Below, piece by piece: positions 19,833 to 29,131 of a DNA stretch of 64,000 nt. A model generated the notes under the pieces. It worked only from the letters and a program-made list of their open reading frames with translations. It had not been told where the DNA came from and made no database searches. Origin of the DNA: Paracoccaceae bacterium (lineage in GTDB: Bacteria > Pseudomonadota > Alphaproteobacteria > Rhodobacterales > Rhodobacteraceae); NCBI GenBank assembly GCA_019454225.1, contig CP075370.1, positions 2,594,001-2,658,000 of the forward strand, in the 5' to 3' direction. Position numbers and translations under genes: made by a program. Within the stretch, counting starts at the first letter, position 1. Each line of letters begins with the position of its first letter.

Positions 19833-20002
19833 GTTCCGTCCTCTTGCTGCGGGCCCTCACGTCCCGGTCCGTCTGTCCCTGTCCCGAGGGGCGTTGGCGC
19901 CCCGTCTCCCGCAGTGTTCGACACCCCGGGCGAGTCCTGCGCGCCTATAGCAAGCGTCCGGGGGCAAGGCAAACCCTTTCCCGATGCCGGGCGATGGGCC
20001 GG

Positions 20003-20740
20003 TCAGACCATCGCCATCCCGCCGTTGACGTGCAGCGTGGCACCGGTGACATAGGCGGCCTCGGGGCTGGCCAGATACAGCACGGCCGCCGCAACCTCGA
20101 CCGCCTCGCCCATGCGGCCAGCGGGCACGCCGGACAGCAGACCCTTCTTCTGGTCTTCGGTCAGCTTGTCGGTCATCGCGGTCGCGATGAAGCCGGGCGC
20201 CACGCAGTTGACCGTGATGCCCCGGCTGGCCACCTCACCGGCAAGCGATTTGGACATGCCCACAAGCCCGGCCTTGGCGGCGGCATAGTTGGCCTGTCCC
20301 GGGTTGCCGCCGGTTCCGACAACCGACGTGATGTTGATGATGCGGCCCCAGCGCGTCTTCATCATGCCCCGAAGCACGCCGCGCGACAGCCGGAACGCCG
20401 CCGTCAGGTTGACGTCGATCACGGCCTGCCAGTCGTCATCCGACATCCGCAGCATCAGGCCGTCCCGGGTGATGCCCGCATTGTTCACCAGGATATCGAC
20501 CTGGCCCATCGCCTCGGCCGCGCGCTTCGGCAGGGCCTCGACGGCGGCGGGGTCGGACAGGTCGCAGGTCAGCACATGCGCGCGGCTGCCCAGCGCTTCG
20601 GCCAGGGCGACCAGCGGGGCCTCGCGGGTGCCGGACAGGGCGACCGTCGCGCCTGCGCCATGCAGGGCGCGGGCAATCTCGCCGCCGATCCCGCCGGAGG
20701 CTCCGGTCACCAGAACGCATTTTCCCGTCAGATCGAACAT
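20003..20740 (-). CDS. fabG: 3-oxoacyl-[acyl-carrier-protein] reductase
   Basis: 245 residues. NADPH motif TGASGGIGGEIA, NNAGITRDGLMLRM, catalytic Ser in INITSVVGTGGNPGQ and YAAAKAG for the Tyr/Lys pair. The C-terminus GATLHVNGGMAMV is that of canonical FabG. It reduces 3-oxoacyl-ACP in elongation. Located between fabD and acpP, as expected. Confidence 0.97.
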   Translation of the reverse strand: MFDLTGKCVLVTGASGGIGGEIARALHGAGATVALSGTREAPLVALAEALGSRAHVLTCDLSDPAAVEALPKRAAEAMGQVDILVNNAGITRDGLMLRMSDDDWQAVIDVNLTAAFRLSRGVLRGMMKTRWGRIINITSVVGTGGNPGQANYAAAKAGLVGMSKSLAGEVASRGITVNCVAPGFIATAMTDKLTEDQKKGLLSGVPAGRMGEAVEVAAAVLYLASPEAAYVTGATLHVNGGMAMV

Positions 20741-20868
20741 GGTCGCCGAACCCTCCCTGAAACAATCGCGCCCTGCCCTATCAAAGCCGCGCAGGTTCCG
20801 CTACCCGACAGCTAATCGGTCGGCGCAAAGCGCGATACCTGACGTTTCCGGCATGGCTGGAAGGCGGG

Positions 20869-21798
20869 TCAGCCCCGGGCGGCGGCCACATCGTCGGCGG
20901 TGCCCACGGCGCGGGTCGCCGCCTCCTTCTGGATCCGGCGGATCATGCCGGACAGCGCCTTGCCGGCGCCGATCTCCCAATAGTCGGTGACGCCTGCGCG
21001 CGCCATCCACTCGACGCTTTCGCGCCAGCGCACGGCCCCGGTGACCTGGGCGATCAGCAGGTCGCGGAAACGGTCGGGTTCGGTGACGCCCTCGGCGCGC
21101 ACGTTCACCACGACCGGCACGACCGGCGCCGAGATCACGACCCCCGCCAGCGCCTCGGCCATGCGGGCGGCGGCAGGCTGCATCAGGGCGCAATGGAACG
21201 GTGCCGAGACGGGCAGCAGGATGGCACGTTTCGCGCCGCGCGTCCGGGCGATCTCGACCGCACGCTCCACCGCGCCCCGGTGCCCCGACACCACGACCTG
21301 CGCGGGATCGTTGTCGTTCGCGGCCTGGCAGATCTCGCCCTGGGCTGCCTCGGCCGCGACTTCGGCGGCGGTGGCATAGTCGAGGCCCAGAAGCGCCGCC
21401 ATCGCCCCCACGCCGACCGGCACCGCCTGCTGCATCGCCAGACCGCGCAGCCGCAACAGGCGCGCGGTGTCGGACAGGGTCAGCGCCCCGGCGGCGCACA
21501 GCGCCGAGTATTCGCCCAGGCTGTGCCCGGCCACGAAATCCGCCGTGCCGACCAGCGGCATCCCCTCGGCCGCAAGCGCCGCCAGCGCCGCCATCGAGGT
21601 GGCCATCAGCGCAGGCTGCGCATTCTCGGTCAGCGTCAGCCGGTCGAGATCGCCCTCCCAGATCAGGGCCGACAGGTTTTCGCCCAGTGCCGCGTCGACC
21701 TCGTCAAAGACGGCGCGCGCGGCGGGCCATCCTTCGGCCAGCGCCCGCCCCATGCCCACCGTCTGTGCCCCCTGCCCCGGAAAGACAAATGCCCGCAT
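20869..21798 (-). CDS. fabD: Malonyl-CoA:ACP transacylase
   Basis: 309 residues from ATG 21798 (MRAFVFPGQGAQTVGMG), which is the family N-terminus; the 33-residue extension upstream is rejected. The active-site nucleophile is in AGHSLGEYSAL (Ser about residue 93). The catalytic His lies in SAPFHCALM. Loads malonate onto ACP. First gene of the fabD-fabG-acpP run, divergent from the membrane protein at 21955. Confidence 0.96.
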   Translation of the reverse strand: MRAFVFPGQGAQTVGMGRALAEGWPAARAVFDEVDAALGENLSALIWEGDLDRLTLTENAQPALMATSMAALAALAAEGMPLVGTADFVAGHSLGEYSALCAAGALTLSDTARLLRLRGLAMQQAVPVGVGAMAALLGLDYATAAEVAAEAAQGEICQAANDNDPAQVVVSGHRGAVERAVEIARTRGAKRAILLPVSAPFHCALMQPAAARMAEALAGVVISAPVVPVVVNVRAEGVTEPDRFRDLLIAQVTGAVRWRESVEWMARAGVTDYWEIGAGKALSGMIRRIQKEAATRAVGTADDVAAARG

Positions 21799-21954
21799 CC
21801 CGCCAATACCCCCCGCAATCATCAGCAATTCGCCCCGGGCGCATAGCCTGTGCCGCGCGCCCACGCAATCACCAGTGCAAGATCGCACCGATGGCAAAAC
21901 CGACCGATAGCCTGTGGCGCGCCGTCAAATCCAGGATAGGCTGCATCAGGAATC

Positions 21955-23496
21955 GTGCGTACGGGGTTGCGGGCCATGATCGGCATTCTGGAAAACTGGT
22001 GGCGGACAGCGGGGCAAAATCCGGTTCCGGTATCGCTGTTCGCACTCGGGATCGGGGCGACGCTCTGCGTCGCGGGGCTGAGCCTTGGGCTGATGCACGT
22101 GACCTTTCACGGCGTGGTCGCCGATGTGCCGCTGAGCGGTTTCCGGACCGGAATGGTGAAGAACGTCGGCTTTCTATACGCACCCAACTGGGGCGTATCC
22201 TGCATCGTGTTCATCCCGCTGATCCTGCTGTTCCTGTGCGCGGCGCGGGGAACGATCGAGCCCACGCTCGAAGCGCTGGTGGACCGCGAACTGATCCGTC
22301 GGGTTGACGGCGCCCCGGTCGACAAGGCGGCATTCATCGGGTCTTGGAACGCGCTTGCCCGGCGCTGCCTATGGGTCTTTCCGGTCGTCTTCGTTCTGGT
22401 GTTCTGGCTGATCATCGTCGAGGACTTCGTGCCGGTTGTCCTGCGATGGCTCAACCAGCCCGAGGTGGCGGCAGGGGTAATCCCCACCATCAGCCTCAGC
22501 CACGGAACCTATGAATTCGACTGGTCGGTGGCGGCGCTGTTCCCCGGCAGCGGTGTCGATCCGACCGCCAACATCCTGTTCTCCGGCGCCGCCTATATCT
22601 GGGTCGCGCTGATATTCGCCTCGGTGATGGTCGCGGGACTGTTCTGGTTCGCTGCCTTGCCGATGTTTCTCGGGGCGGGATCGCTGGCGCGTCAGGGCCT
22701 GCTTCTGGTGCCAGACCCCTATGTTCACGACGATCGCTGCGGTTTCGAGGTCTTCGAGCCGCTGTTCTTCTACCTCTGCGTCGCGGGACTGCTGACCGCG
22801 TTCATGGCGCTTGGGGTCCACCTGCAGAACGTGTTCCTGCGTGCGCCGGATTTCTCGGATCTGCATGACATGGTCTTCGGATCGCTGGCGGCGGCCGTCC
22901 GCGACATGTCGGGGTTCAGGGACATCGGCACGGTCATTGACCGCCTGCTTTCGGTCGGGGCCGCGATGGACGTGCAGACCGTGAACCTGCAATTCGTGCT
23001 GACCGGGATCGGACTGTTTCTGATCATGCTGATCGTTGTCGGTCTGATGACCGTCTGGCTTTACGTCGCGGCGCTGAGCGGGCGCACGCGGCGCCTTGCC
23101 ATGCTGCGCCAGGGGCCAGAGGCCGGGTTGACCGATGATCAAAGACGCGCGCTCGCCCGGCGGCTGCGGCGCATCCGGGTCTGGCCGGTGAGATGGATGT
23201 CGCTTGGCCTGTTTGTCACCTATATCGCGCTGATCGTCGGGGCGATGGTTTTCGTGAACCTGCTGGGTGTGGTGATCATGGCCCTGTTCGTGCAGCTTGC
23301 GGCCAACGTCATACGCTATGCCGCAAACACGGGCGGCGACGACGAGGAGGACCCTGTGGCCGCACCAGTTGTCGCCCCCCCGCCGCCGGCCGCGGCGCCC
23401 ACGCCCGCCAGCCCCCCGGCCGCCGCCGATCCGGTTGATGTGATGCAGGCTCCTGGCATGGCCGTCGCCACCCCCGACCCGCACAAAGAGGCATGA
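21955..23496 (+). CDS. Multi-pass membrane protein of unknown function
   Basis: 513 residues from GTG 21955; ATG 21976 (MIGILENWWRTAG) is equally possible. About seven hydrophobic helices are visible, for example VSLFALGIGATLCVAGLSLG, CIVFIPLILLFLCAA, VFPVVFVLVFWLIIVEDFV and GLFLIMLIVVGLMTVWLYV. Between them lies a soluble region of about 60 residues. The tail is low-complexity (Pro/Ala-rich) and cytoplasmic or periplasmic. The stop overlaps the next gene by four bases, so the two products probably act together. No family recognised. Confidence 0.75.
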   Translation: MRTGLRAMIGILENWWRTAGQNPVPVSLFALGIGATLCVAGLSLGLMHVTFHGVVADVPLSGFRTGMVKNVGFLYAPNWGVSCIVFIPLILLFLCAARGTIEPTLEALVDRELIRRVDGAPVDKAAFIGSWNALARRCLWVFPVVFVLVFWLIIVEDFVPVVLRWLNQPEVAAGVIPTISLSHGTYEFDWSVAALFPGSGVDPTANILFSGAAYIWVALIFASVMVAGLFWFAALPMFLGAGSLARQGLLLVPDPYVHDDRCGFEVFEPLFFYLCVAGLLTAFMALGVHLQNVFLRAPDFSDLHDMVFGSLAAAVRDMSGFRDIGTVIDRLLSVGAAMDVQTVNLQFVLTGIGLFLIMLIVVGLMTVWLYVAALSGRTRRLAMLRQGPEAGLTDDQRRALARRLRRIRVWPVRWMSLGLFVTYIALIVGAMVFVNLLGVVIMALFVQLAANVIRYAANTGGDDEEDPVAAPVVAPPPPAAAPTPASPPAAADPVDVMQAPGMAVATPDPHKEA

Positions 23497-24521
23497 GGCG
23501 CGTGACCATCCTGCTCGTCTGCCTTGGCGCGCTTTCCGCGCTTGCCGCCTGCGCCATCGCGAACCGGTTCAACACGCCGCCCGCGTTGCAGACCGCCGAT
23601 ATCCAGGGGATCGACCGCGCCACCCGCGGCATGCCTGACCGGCTGACCGTCACGACGTGGAACATCGGCTATGCGGGCATGGGCGCCGAATCCGACTTCG
23701 TGCTGGATCTGGGGGAACAGAGACGCCCGCTCTCGGGCGCGCTTGTCGATCGGAACCTTGCCGAAATCACCCGGTTCCTGCGCGATCTGGACAGCGATAT
23801 CGTGCTGCTGCAAGAGGTTGCCCGACCGTCCTGGGTGACCTGGGGCCGGGATGTGCTTGCCGGGGTCGTGAGCGCCCTGCCCGGCCATGCGCATTTCTTC
23901 TGGCCCGACATCCAGACACTCGGCATCCCGCGACCGTTTCGCGTCGAGGTCGGGAATGCCGTCTTTTCCCGGATCCGTCCGACGGCCGCGGAATGGCGCG
24001 GCCTGCCGCTGGAGCCCACCTTCCAGCTTGGCGTGTTCCGCAAGGGCTACCGCATGCACATCCTTCGCATCGACGAGAGCCGGAGCTGGGTGATCATCAA
24101 CATCCATCTGAGCACCTTCGACAGTGTCGAGGATGACGTGCGCGCGAAGCAGGTGACGGCGTTGATGGCCTTTGCGGAACAGGAATACCGCAAGGGAAAC
24201 CACGTGGTCATCGGGGGCGACTGGAACCTGAGACTGGTGGCCACGCGGTTCCCCGACACGACCGAGGAACGGTTCAAGTTCTGGATCCGCGACCTGCCAA
24301 GACAGCTGATCCCGGAGGGCTGGACCATCGCGGCCGATCCATCGGTGCCAAGTGTCCGCACGGCGCACAAGCCCTATGTGGCGGGCGAAAACCATGTGCT
24401 GGTCATCGATGGCTTCATCGCGTCGCCGAATGTCGCGGTACGCGGGGTCGCGGGCACGGACCTCGGGTTCCGCCACAGTGACCACCAGCCTGTGACGGCG
24501 GTTTTCGAGGCACGACGCTGA
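23493..24521 (+). CDS. Endonuclease/exonuclease/phosphatase-family lipoprotein
   Basis: 342 residues. A lipoprotein signal (LLVCLGALSALAAC) precedes an EEP fold: TVTTWNIGYAG, DIVLLQEVARPSW (catalytic Glu), IGGDWNLRLVATR (Asp/Asn) and GFRHSDHQPVTAVF (Asp-His at the end). This superfamily includes DNases and sphingomyelinase/phosphoesterases; an exported lipoprotein version is more likely a phosphoesterase or extracellular nuclease. Translationally coupled (ATGA) to the upstream membrane protein. Confidence 0.8.
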   Translation: MRRVTILLVCLGALSALAACAIANRFNTPPALQTADIQGIDRATRGMPDRLTVTTWNIGYAGMGAESDFVLDLGEQRRPLSGALVDRNLAEITRFLRDLDSDIVLLQEVARPSWVTWGRDVLAGVVSALPGHAHFFWPDIQTLGIPRPFRVEVGNAVFSRIRPTAAEWRGLPLEPTFQLGVFRKGYRMHILRIDESRSWVIINIHLSTFDSVEDDVRAKQVTALMAFAEQEYRKGNHVVIGGDWNLRLVATRFPDTTEERFKFWIRDLPRQLIPEGWTIAADPSVPSVRTAHKPYVAGENHVLVIDGFIASPNVAVRGVAGTDLGFRHSDHQPVTAVFEARR

Positions 24522-24615
24522 GGCATGCGATGCACAGGGGCTGTGCGGCGCCTGCGGTTCCGAACCGCCGCGGCACGGTCCAGATTGCCGCGACTCCCCA
24601 TGGAACGGACCGCCC

Positions 24616-25806
24616 ATGCCTCTGCTCAATTCCGCCACCCGCTATGGCTCGGTCGCGCGCGCCCTGCATTGGCTGACCGCGCTGCTGATCCTGACCGCCA
24701 TTCCGCTGGGCATCGTCGCCAACGATCTGGCCTATGACACGTCTGCGGCGCTTGCCTGGAAGGCACAGGTGTTTTCCTGGCACAAGACGGTCGGCGTGGC
24801 CGCGTTCTTCGTGGCGCTTGCGCGCATCCTGTGGGCGCTGACGCAGCCGCGCCCCGCGCCGCTGCATCCCGACCGGACCTGGGAGACGCGGGCGGCCGAG
24901 GCGGTCCACTGGCTGCTCTACATATCGCTGATTGCGGTTCCGCTGTCGGGATGGGTGCATCACGCCGCAACGGCGGGCTTTGCGCCGATCCTGTGGCCCC
25001 TGGGCCAGGACCTGCCGATGATCCCCAAGTCGGCCGCCGTCGAACACGGTGCCGCAGCGGCGCATTGGGTTTTCACGAAACTGCTGATCGCCGCGATCCT
25101 TCTGCACGTCGCGGGGGCGGTGAAGCACGCGGTGATCGACCGCGACGCCACGGTTGCGCGGATGTGGCGCGGCACCTCCGCGCCGCGGAACCCGCAACCG
25201 CATCGGGCGCGCGGTCCGCTGCTGGCCGCGGTCGCCGCCTATGCCGCGGGTGTCGGGCTGGCGGTGGCGCTGACGGCGCCCGATGCCGGCCCTGTCGAGA
25301 CCACCGCGCCCGCAACGGCCGAGGCGGGCAACTGGCAGGTGGAAGAGGGCACGCTGAGCTTCACGCTGCGGCAGATGGGATCGACCGTCGAGGGGCGGTT
25401 CGCCACCTGGACCGCAAGGATCACCTTTGATGACACCGTCGCAATGGGCGCGGCGGGCAGGGTCGACGTGATGATCGACATGGCCAGCAGCACAATCGGG
25501 TCCGTGACCGCCCAGGCACAGGGCCCGGAGTTCCTGAACGTCGCCGGACACCCTGCGGCAACCTTCACCGCCGAGATCCGGCGGGATGACGGCGGCTACG
25601 TGGCGGATGGCGTCCTGACGCTTGCCGGGGTCGCGGTGCCGGTTGCCCTGCCCTTCGACCTTGCGATCGAGGAGGGAATCGCGCGGATGTCGGGCCGCAC
25701 CGCCATCGACCGTCGGGACTTCGGGATCGGCCGGGCCTATGGCGACGAGGGCACCGTGGGGTTCGCGGTCACCGTGGATGTCGTGCTGACCGCCACGCGG
25801 CGCTGA
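24616..25806 (+). CDS. Cytochrome b561 - YceI fusion protein
   Basis: 396 residues. Residues 1 to about 190 are a four-helix cytochrome b561 domain with haem-ligand histidines (ALHWLTALLI, FSWHKTVGVAAFF, AVHWLLYISLIAVPLSGWVH, ILLHVAGAVKHAVI). A fifth helix (LLAAVAAYAAGVGLAVAL) anchors a C-terminal YceI lipocalin-like domain (WQVEEGTLSFTLRQMGSTV to VDVVLTATRR), which would face the periplasm. YceI domains bind isoprenoid quinones or similar lipids, so a membrane quinone-redox role is inferred. A separate YceI gene faces it across a shared terminator. Confidence 0.88.
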   Translation: MPLLNSATRYGSVARALHWLTALLILTAIPLGIVANDLAYDTSAALAWKAQVFSWHKTVGVAAFFVALARILWALTQPRPAPLHPDRTWETRAAEAVHWLLYISLIAVPLSGWVHHAATAGFAPILWPLGQDLPMIPKSAAVEHGAAAAHWVFTKLLIAAILLHVAGAVKHAVIDRDATVARMWRGTSAPRNPQPHRARGPLLAAVAAYAAGVGLAVALTAPDAGPVETTAPATAEAGNWQVEEGTLSFTLRQMGSTVEGRFATWTARITFDDTVAMGAAGRVDVMIDMASSTIGSVTAQAQGPEFLNVAGHPAATFTAEIRRDDGGYVADGVLTLAGVAVPVALPFDLAIEEGIARMSGRTAIDRRDFGIGRAYGDEGTVGFAVTVDVVLTATRR

Positions 25807-25825
25807 CCAGCCGACACAGGCGAAA

Positions 25826-25852
25826 GGCCCGCCCGGTTCACCCGGGCGGGCC
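25826..25852. terminator. Bidirectional hairpin terminator between convergent genes
   Basis: GGCCCGCCCGG at 25826-25836 pairs perfectly with CCGGGCGGGCC at 25842-25852 around a 5-base loop. It sits between the stops of the b561-YceI gene and the YceI gene. It lacks a long T tract on either strand. Confidence 0.75.
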
Positions 25853-25879
25853 GTTCATCACATCACAATCGTGCCGCGA

Positions 25880-26452
25880 TCATTCGGCCTTCATCGCCTC
25901 GAGCGAAATCTGCACCTGGACCTCGTCCGACACGAAGGGGGCGAACAGACCCAGGTTGAACTCGGACCGCAGCAGCGTCGTCGTCGCCGAAAAACCGGCC
26001 CAGGGCTTGCCCTCCATCGGATGGGTCGAGGCCTGGTTCAGCACGGCGTCCAGCACGACGGGCCGGGTGACGCCATTCAGCGTCAGGTCACCCGTGATCA
26101 GGGCGGTCGTCTCGCCGGTCACCTCGATCGCGGTCGAGGTGAAGCTGACCATCTCGTCATCGGCCGCATCGAAGAAGTCGGGCGACATGAAGTGGTCGAA
26201 GCGGGCCTGCCAGCCGGTCAGCATCGACCGCACCGGAAATGCCACGGTGACCGACGAGGCTGCCGGATCGGCCGCATCAAAGGCGATCTCGCCCCCGAAC
26301 CCGCCGAACATGCCGTAGCCGGTCGAATAGCCGAGATGGTTGTAGCTGAACACGATCTGGGCATGGCTTGAATCGATCGTGTAGGTTTCGGGTGCGGCAA
26401 GCGCCGGGGACGCGAAGGCCAGCAAAGCGGCCGGCAGCAGAGAGCGAAGCAT
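25880..26452 (-). CDS. Periplasmic YceI-family protein
   Basis: 190 residues from ATG 26452 (MLRSLLPAALLAFASPALAA, a signal peptide). The lipocalin-like YceI domain shows ETYTIDSSHAQIVFSYNHLG, the GDLTLNGVTRPVVLD strand and a C-terminal VQVQISLEAMKAE. Such proteins bind polyisoprenoid or fatty-amide lipids in the periplasm. The 31-residue longer frame is not supported. Convergent with the b561-YceI fusion. Confidence 0.9.
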   Translation of the reverse strand: MLRSLLPAALLAFASPALAAPETYTIDSSHAQIVFSYNHLGYSTGYGMFGGFGGEIAFDAADPAASSVTVAFPVRSMLTGWQARFDHFMSPDFFDAADDEMVSFTSTAIEVTGETTALITGDLTLNGVTRPVVLDAVLNQASTHPMEGKPWAGFSATTTLLRSEFNLGLFAPFVSDEVQVQISLEAMKAE

Positions 26453-26604
26453 CGGGATTCCATCCTGCGGTTCTGGGACATGCCGGAAATCGGCTGTGGC
26501 GCAAGCTGCACTGCAGCATCGGCCGTGCCAATCCGGCAGACCCAAACATCACCTGTGTGCGCACGCACGGCGCGCGTCGTCCCCGCGGGGCACCGCAGGG
26601 TGCC

Positions 26605-26632
26605 TTGCACGGCGGCAATCCTCGTGTATAAG
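26605..26632 (+). promoter_or_regulatory. Sigma-70-type promoter for rpsF operon
   Basis: TTGCAC at 26605-26610 and TATAAG at 26627-26632 are separated by 16 bases, about 100 bases upstream of rpsF. Both boxes are close to consensus. Confidence 0.75.
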
Positions 26633-26675
26633 GCCGCATCCTTCCGCAATCACACGAACCGGCGCAGCCTCTCGT

Positions 26676-26705
26676 GGACGGGCCGCGGAGGGATGTTGCC
26701 CGTCC
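26676..26705 (+). promoter_or_regulatory. Candidate S6:S18 autoregulatory leader hairpin
   Basis: GGACGGG (26676-26682) pairs with CCCGTCC (26699-26705) around a 16-base loop that starts CCGCGGAGG. It lies 30 bases before the rpsF start. Leaders of rpsF operons in many bacteria carry a hairpin with an unpaired CCG that binds the S6:S18 complex; the match here is by position and the CCG only. Confidence 0.4.
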
Positions 26706-26735
26706 TATGAAATGCGCCCTGACAAGAGGTATCAC

Positions 26736-27179
26736 ATGCCGTTCTACGAGCATGTCTTCATCGCGCGGCAGGATCTGTCCAGCGCGCAGGCCGAGGGTCT
26801 GATCGACCATTTCTCGACCGTCCTGACCGACAACGGCGGTGCCATCGTCGAAAAGGAATACTGGGGCGTCAAGACGATGGCCTACAAGATCAACAAGAAC
26901 CGCAAGGGTCACTATGCCTTCCTGAAGACCGACGCGCCCTCGGCCGCGGTGCAGGAAATGGAGCGTCTGATGCGCCTGCACGACGACGTGATGCGCGTGC
27001 TGACCATCAAGGTCGAAAAGCATGGCGAGGGCCCGTCGATCCAGATGCAGAAGCGCGACGACCGCGACGGCGAGCGCGGCGATCGTGGCGACAGGGGCGA
27101 CCGCGGTGACCGCGGGCCGCGTCCCGAGCGCAGCTTCGGTGGTGACCGCGGCGGCTTCGGCGGCGATCGCCGTCGTTGA
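26736..27179 (+). CDS. rpsF: 30S ribosomal protein S6
   Basis: 147 residues starting MPFYEHVFIARQDLS. The body contains KKEYWGVKTMAYKI-type text (VEKEYWGVKTMAYKINK) and MRLHDDVMRVLTIKV. The C-terminus is a long Arg/Gly/Asp repeat (RGDRG units) ending GGDRRR, typical of alphaproteobacterial S6. The 80-codon longer frame upstream runs through the promoter and is rejected. Confidence 0.97.
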   Translation: MPFYEHVFIARQDLSSAQAEGLIDHFSTVLTDNGGAIVEKEYWGVKTMAYKINKNRKGHYAFLKTDAPSAAVQEMERLMRLHDDVMRVLTIKVEKHGEGPSIQMQKRDDRDGERGDRGDRGDRGDRGPRPERSFGGDRGGFGGDRRR

Positions 27180-27207
27180 TCAGCGTCTGAGAAAAGGATC
27201 GTAACCC

Positions 27208-27435
27208 ATGGCTACCAAACCATTTTTCCGCCGCCGCAAGGTTTGCCCGTTCTCGGGCGACAATGCCCCCGCCATCGACTACAAGGATGTGCGGCTGCTG
27301 CAACGCTACATCAGCGAACGCGGCAAGATCGTGCCGGCGCGGATCACCGCCGTGTCGTCGAAAAAGCAGCGCGAACTGGCCGCCGCGATCAAGCGCGCAC
27401 GGTTCCTCGCCCTGCTGCCCTATGCCGTGAAGTGA
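27208..27435 (+). CDS. rpsR: 30S ribosomal protein S18
   Basis: 75 residues with the conserved [12 protein letters not shown] start, [19 protein letters not shown] and ARFLALLPY end. Binds S6 in the 30S platform. Lies 28 bases after rpsF. Confidence 0.97.
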   Translation: MATKPFFRRRKVCPFSGDNAPAIDYKDVRLLQRYISERGKIVPARITAVSSKKQRELAAAIKRARFLALLPYAVK

Positions 27436-27447
27436 GGAGAGACGAAG

Positions 27448-28020
27448 ATGCAAGTCATCCTGCTTGAACGCGTGGCCAAGCTTGGCCAGATGGGCGAGGT
27501 CGTGAACGTCAAGGACGGCTACGCCCGCAACTTCCTGCTGCCGCAGGGCAAGGCGCTGCGCGCCACCGAAGGCAACATCAAGTCCTTCGAGGCCAAGAAG
27601 GCCCAGCTCCAGGCCCAGAACCTGGAAACGCGGAAAGAGGCCGAGGCGGTTGCCGCCAAGCTTGACGGTCAGACCTTCGTGATCATCCGCTCGGCGTCCG
27701 ACGCGGGTGCGCTCTACGGGTCGGTTACCACGCGGGACGCCGCCGACGCGGCCACCAACGGCGGCTTCACCGTCAACCGCGCCCAGGTCGTGCTGGACCG
27801 CCCGATCAAGGACCTGGGCCTGCACACCGTCACGGTCGTGCTGCACCCCGAAGTTGTCGCCAAGATCACGCTGAACGTCGCGCGATCGCCGGAAGAGGCC
27901 GAGCTTCAGGCCGCGGGCAAGTCGATCCAGGAACTCGCCGCCGAAGCGGAAGCTGCGGCCGAGTTCGAGATCGCCGAGCTGTTCGACGACATCGGCGGGG
28001 CCGCGTCGGAAGACGCCTGA
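27448..28020 (+). CDS. rplI: 50S ribosomal protein L9
   Basis: 190 residues. The N-terminal RNA-binding domain [19 protein letters not shown] with [16 protein letters not shown] is diagnostic. A long central helix and the C-terminal domain follow. The acidic Ala/Glu tail of about 40 residues ([20 protein letters not shown]) extends beyond the E. coli length, common in alphaproteobacteria. GAGGAGAG lies just upstream. Confidence 0.97.
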   Translation: MQVILLERVAKLGQMGEVVNVKDGYARNFLLPQGKALRATEGNIKSFEAKKAQLQAQNLETRKEAEAVAAKLDGQTFVIIRSASDAGALYGSVTTRDAADAATNGGFTVNRAQVVLDRPIKDLGLHTVTVVLHPEVVAKITLNVARSPEEAELQAAGKSIQELAAEAEAAAEFEIAELFDDIGGAASEDA

Positions 28021-28043
28021 TCCTGCCGTTGCCGGCAATACGA

Positions 28044-28068
28044 ACGCGCGCGGGCTTCCCGCGCGCGT
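28044..28068 (+). terminator. Rho-independent terminator after rplI
   Basis: An 11-bp perfect stem, ACGCGCGCGGG with CCCGCGCGCGT, has a 3-base loop and is followed by TTGCGTTT. It starts 24 bases after the rplI stop and ends the ribosomal operon. Confidence 0.85.
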
Positions 28069-28139
28069 TTGCGTTTCCGGATGGTTGCATGGTCCAGGAC
28101 GGAACCGGCGGGGTTCGGCGCTTCCGGCCGGGCAACTCG

Positions 28140-29075
28140 TCAGGCCAAGCCCATCGCGCGCTTTGCCGTATCGTAAAGCACCTGGTCCAGCGCGATCCAG
28201 GGTGCCAGCACCTGCCGCGCCACATCGTTGTCGGCGCGAAGCGCCTTGGGCGCCCCGATGTTCTCATGCCGGGGGACAATCGGTGCCTCCAGACCCGTCG
28301 CGGCAAGAAAATCACGCTGGAACCGGGCCTGATCCTCGCAGATCCCCACCACCATGAAATCATCCAGCGACCGCAGGGCGACATCGACATCCCCCTCGAC
28401 CAGCCGCTTGAACACCGCCCGGTGATCGCCCGTCAGCAGCATGCGCACCTGCATGTTGTCGAACGCGGTGAACTCGGCCTCGTCGGCGACCACCGCCATC
28501 AGCGCCAGAAGGTCATCCGCATTGCTGTAGTCCGTGCGGGCCATCTGGCCGACCACGCGCTTGACCGCCGCGGCCGTTGCGCCTTCGGGCAACGGCTCGC
28601 CATGGTTGAAGCGGTCCACCCAGTTCACATGGCTGACCAGCCTCTCCCACGGATCGCGCAGGATCGTCGCGCGGGCATAGGCATCGGTGCCGCGCAGCAG
28701 TGTCCAGCGGCACAGCGGAACATGCGCAGAGACCCCGTCGATTTCCAGCGTCGGTTCGCGCCGGTGCATCAGGCTGGGCATGCGGTATTCTGCATGGGCA
28801 ATGAAGTTGTCAGATCCATAGACCTGCGACAGGAACGTATTGATGCTGGAACCCGATGTCTTCGGAATATGCATGAAGAACACCGGGGCATGCGTGCCGC
28901 GCGGTGCGAAGGGGGTCGGGCGGGGATCCGGCCGTCCCTCGGGCGTCAGCCCGCCGTCGCCCGCCTGCCCCTGATCCGAACGCTCGCGGCGCAGCCCCAG
29001 CGCAGCGGCCGCAGATGTCAGCCTGGACGGAAACAGCGCCCTGAACAGTCGTTTCACCCGTGCGGCCCCTGCCAT
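28140..29075 (-). CDS. Sulfotransferase-family protein
   Basis: 311 residues from ATG 29075; in-frame starts up to 29135 exist. The PAPS 5'-phosphosulfate-binding loop reads FFMHIPKTSGSSINTFL near residue 68, the hallmark of membrane/Golgi-type sulfotransferase families (Sulfotransfer_2). A 3'-phosphate-binding region is visible as TILRDPWERLVSHVNW. It would transfer sulfate from PAPS to a carbohydrate or similar acceptor, which cannot be deduced. It follows tig on the same strand. Confidence 0.8.
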   Translation of the reverse strand: MAGAARVKRLFRALFPSRLTSAAAALGLRRERSDQGQAGDGGLTPEGRPDPRPTPFAPRGTHAPVFFMHIPKTSGSSINTFLSQVYGSDNFIAHAEYRMPSLMHRREPTLEIDGVSAHVPLCRWTLLRGTDAYARATILRDPWERLVSHVNWVDRFNHGEPLPEGATAAAVKRVVGQMARTDYSNADDLLALMAVVADEAEFTAFDNMQVRMLLTGDHRAVFKRLVEGDVDVALRSLDDFMVVGICEDQARFQRDFLAATGLEAPIVPRHENIGAPKALRADNDVARQVLAPWIALDQVLYDTAKRAMGLA

Positions 29076-29131
29076 CGGCGTGCCCCTGCCCCGGACAGGG
29101 CGCATCGCCCCGCCCGGACCAGGGCCATGTC

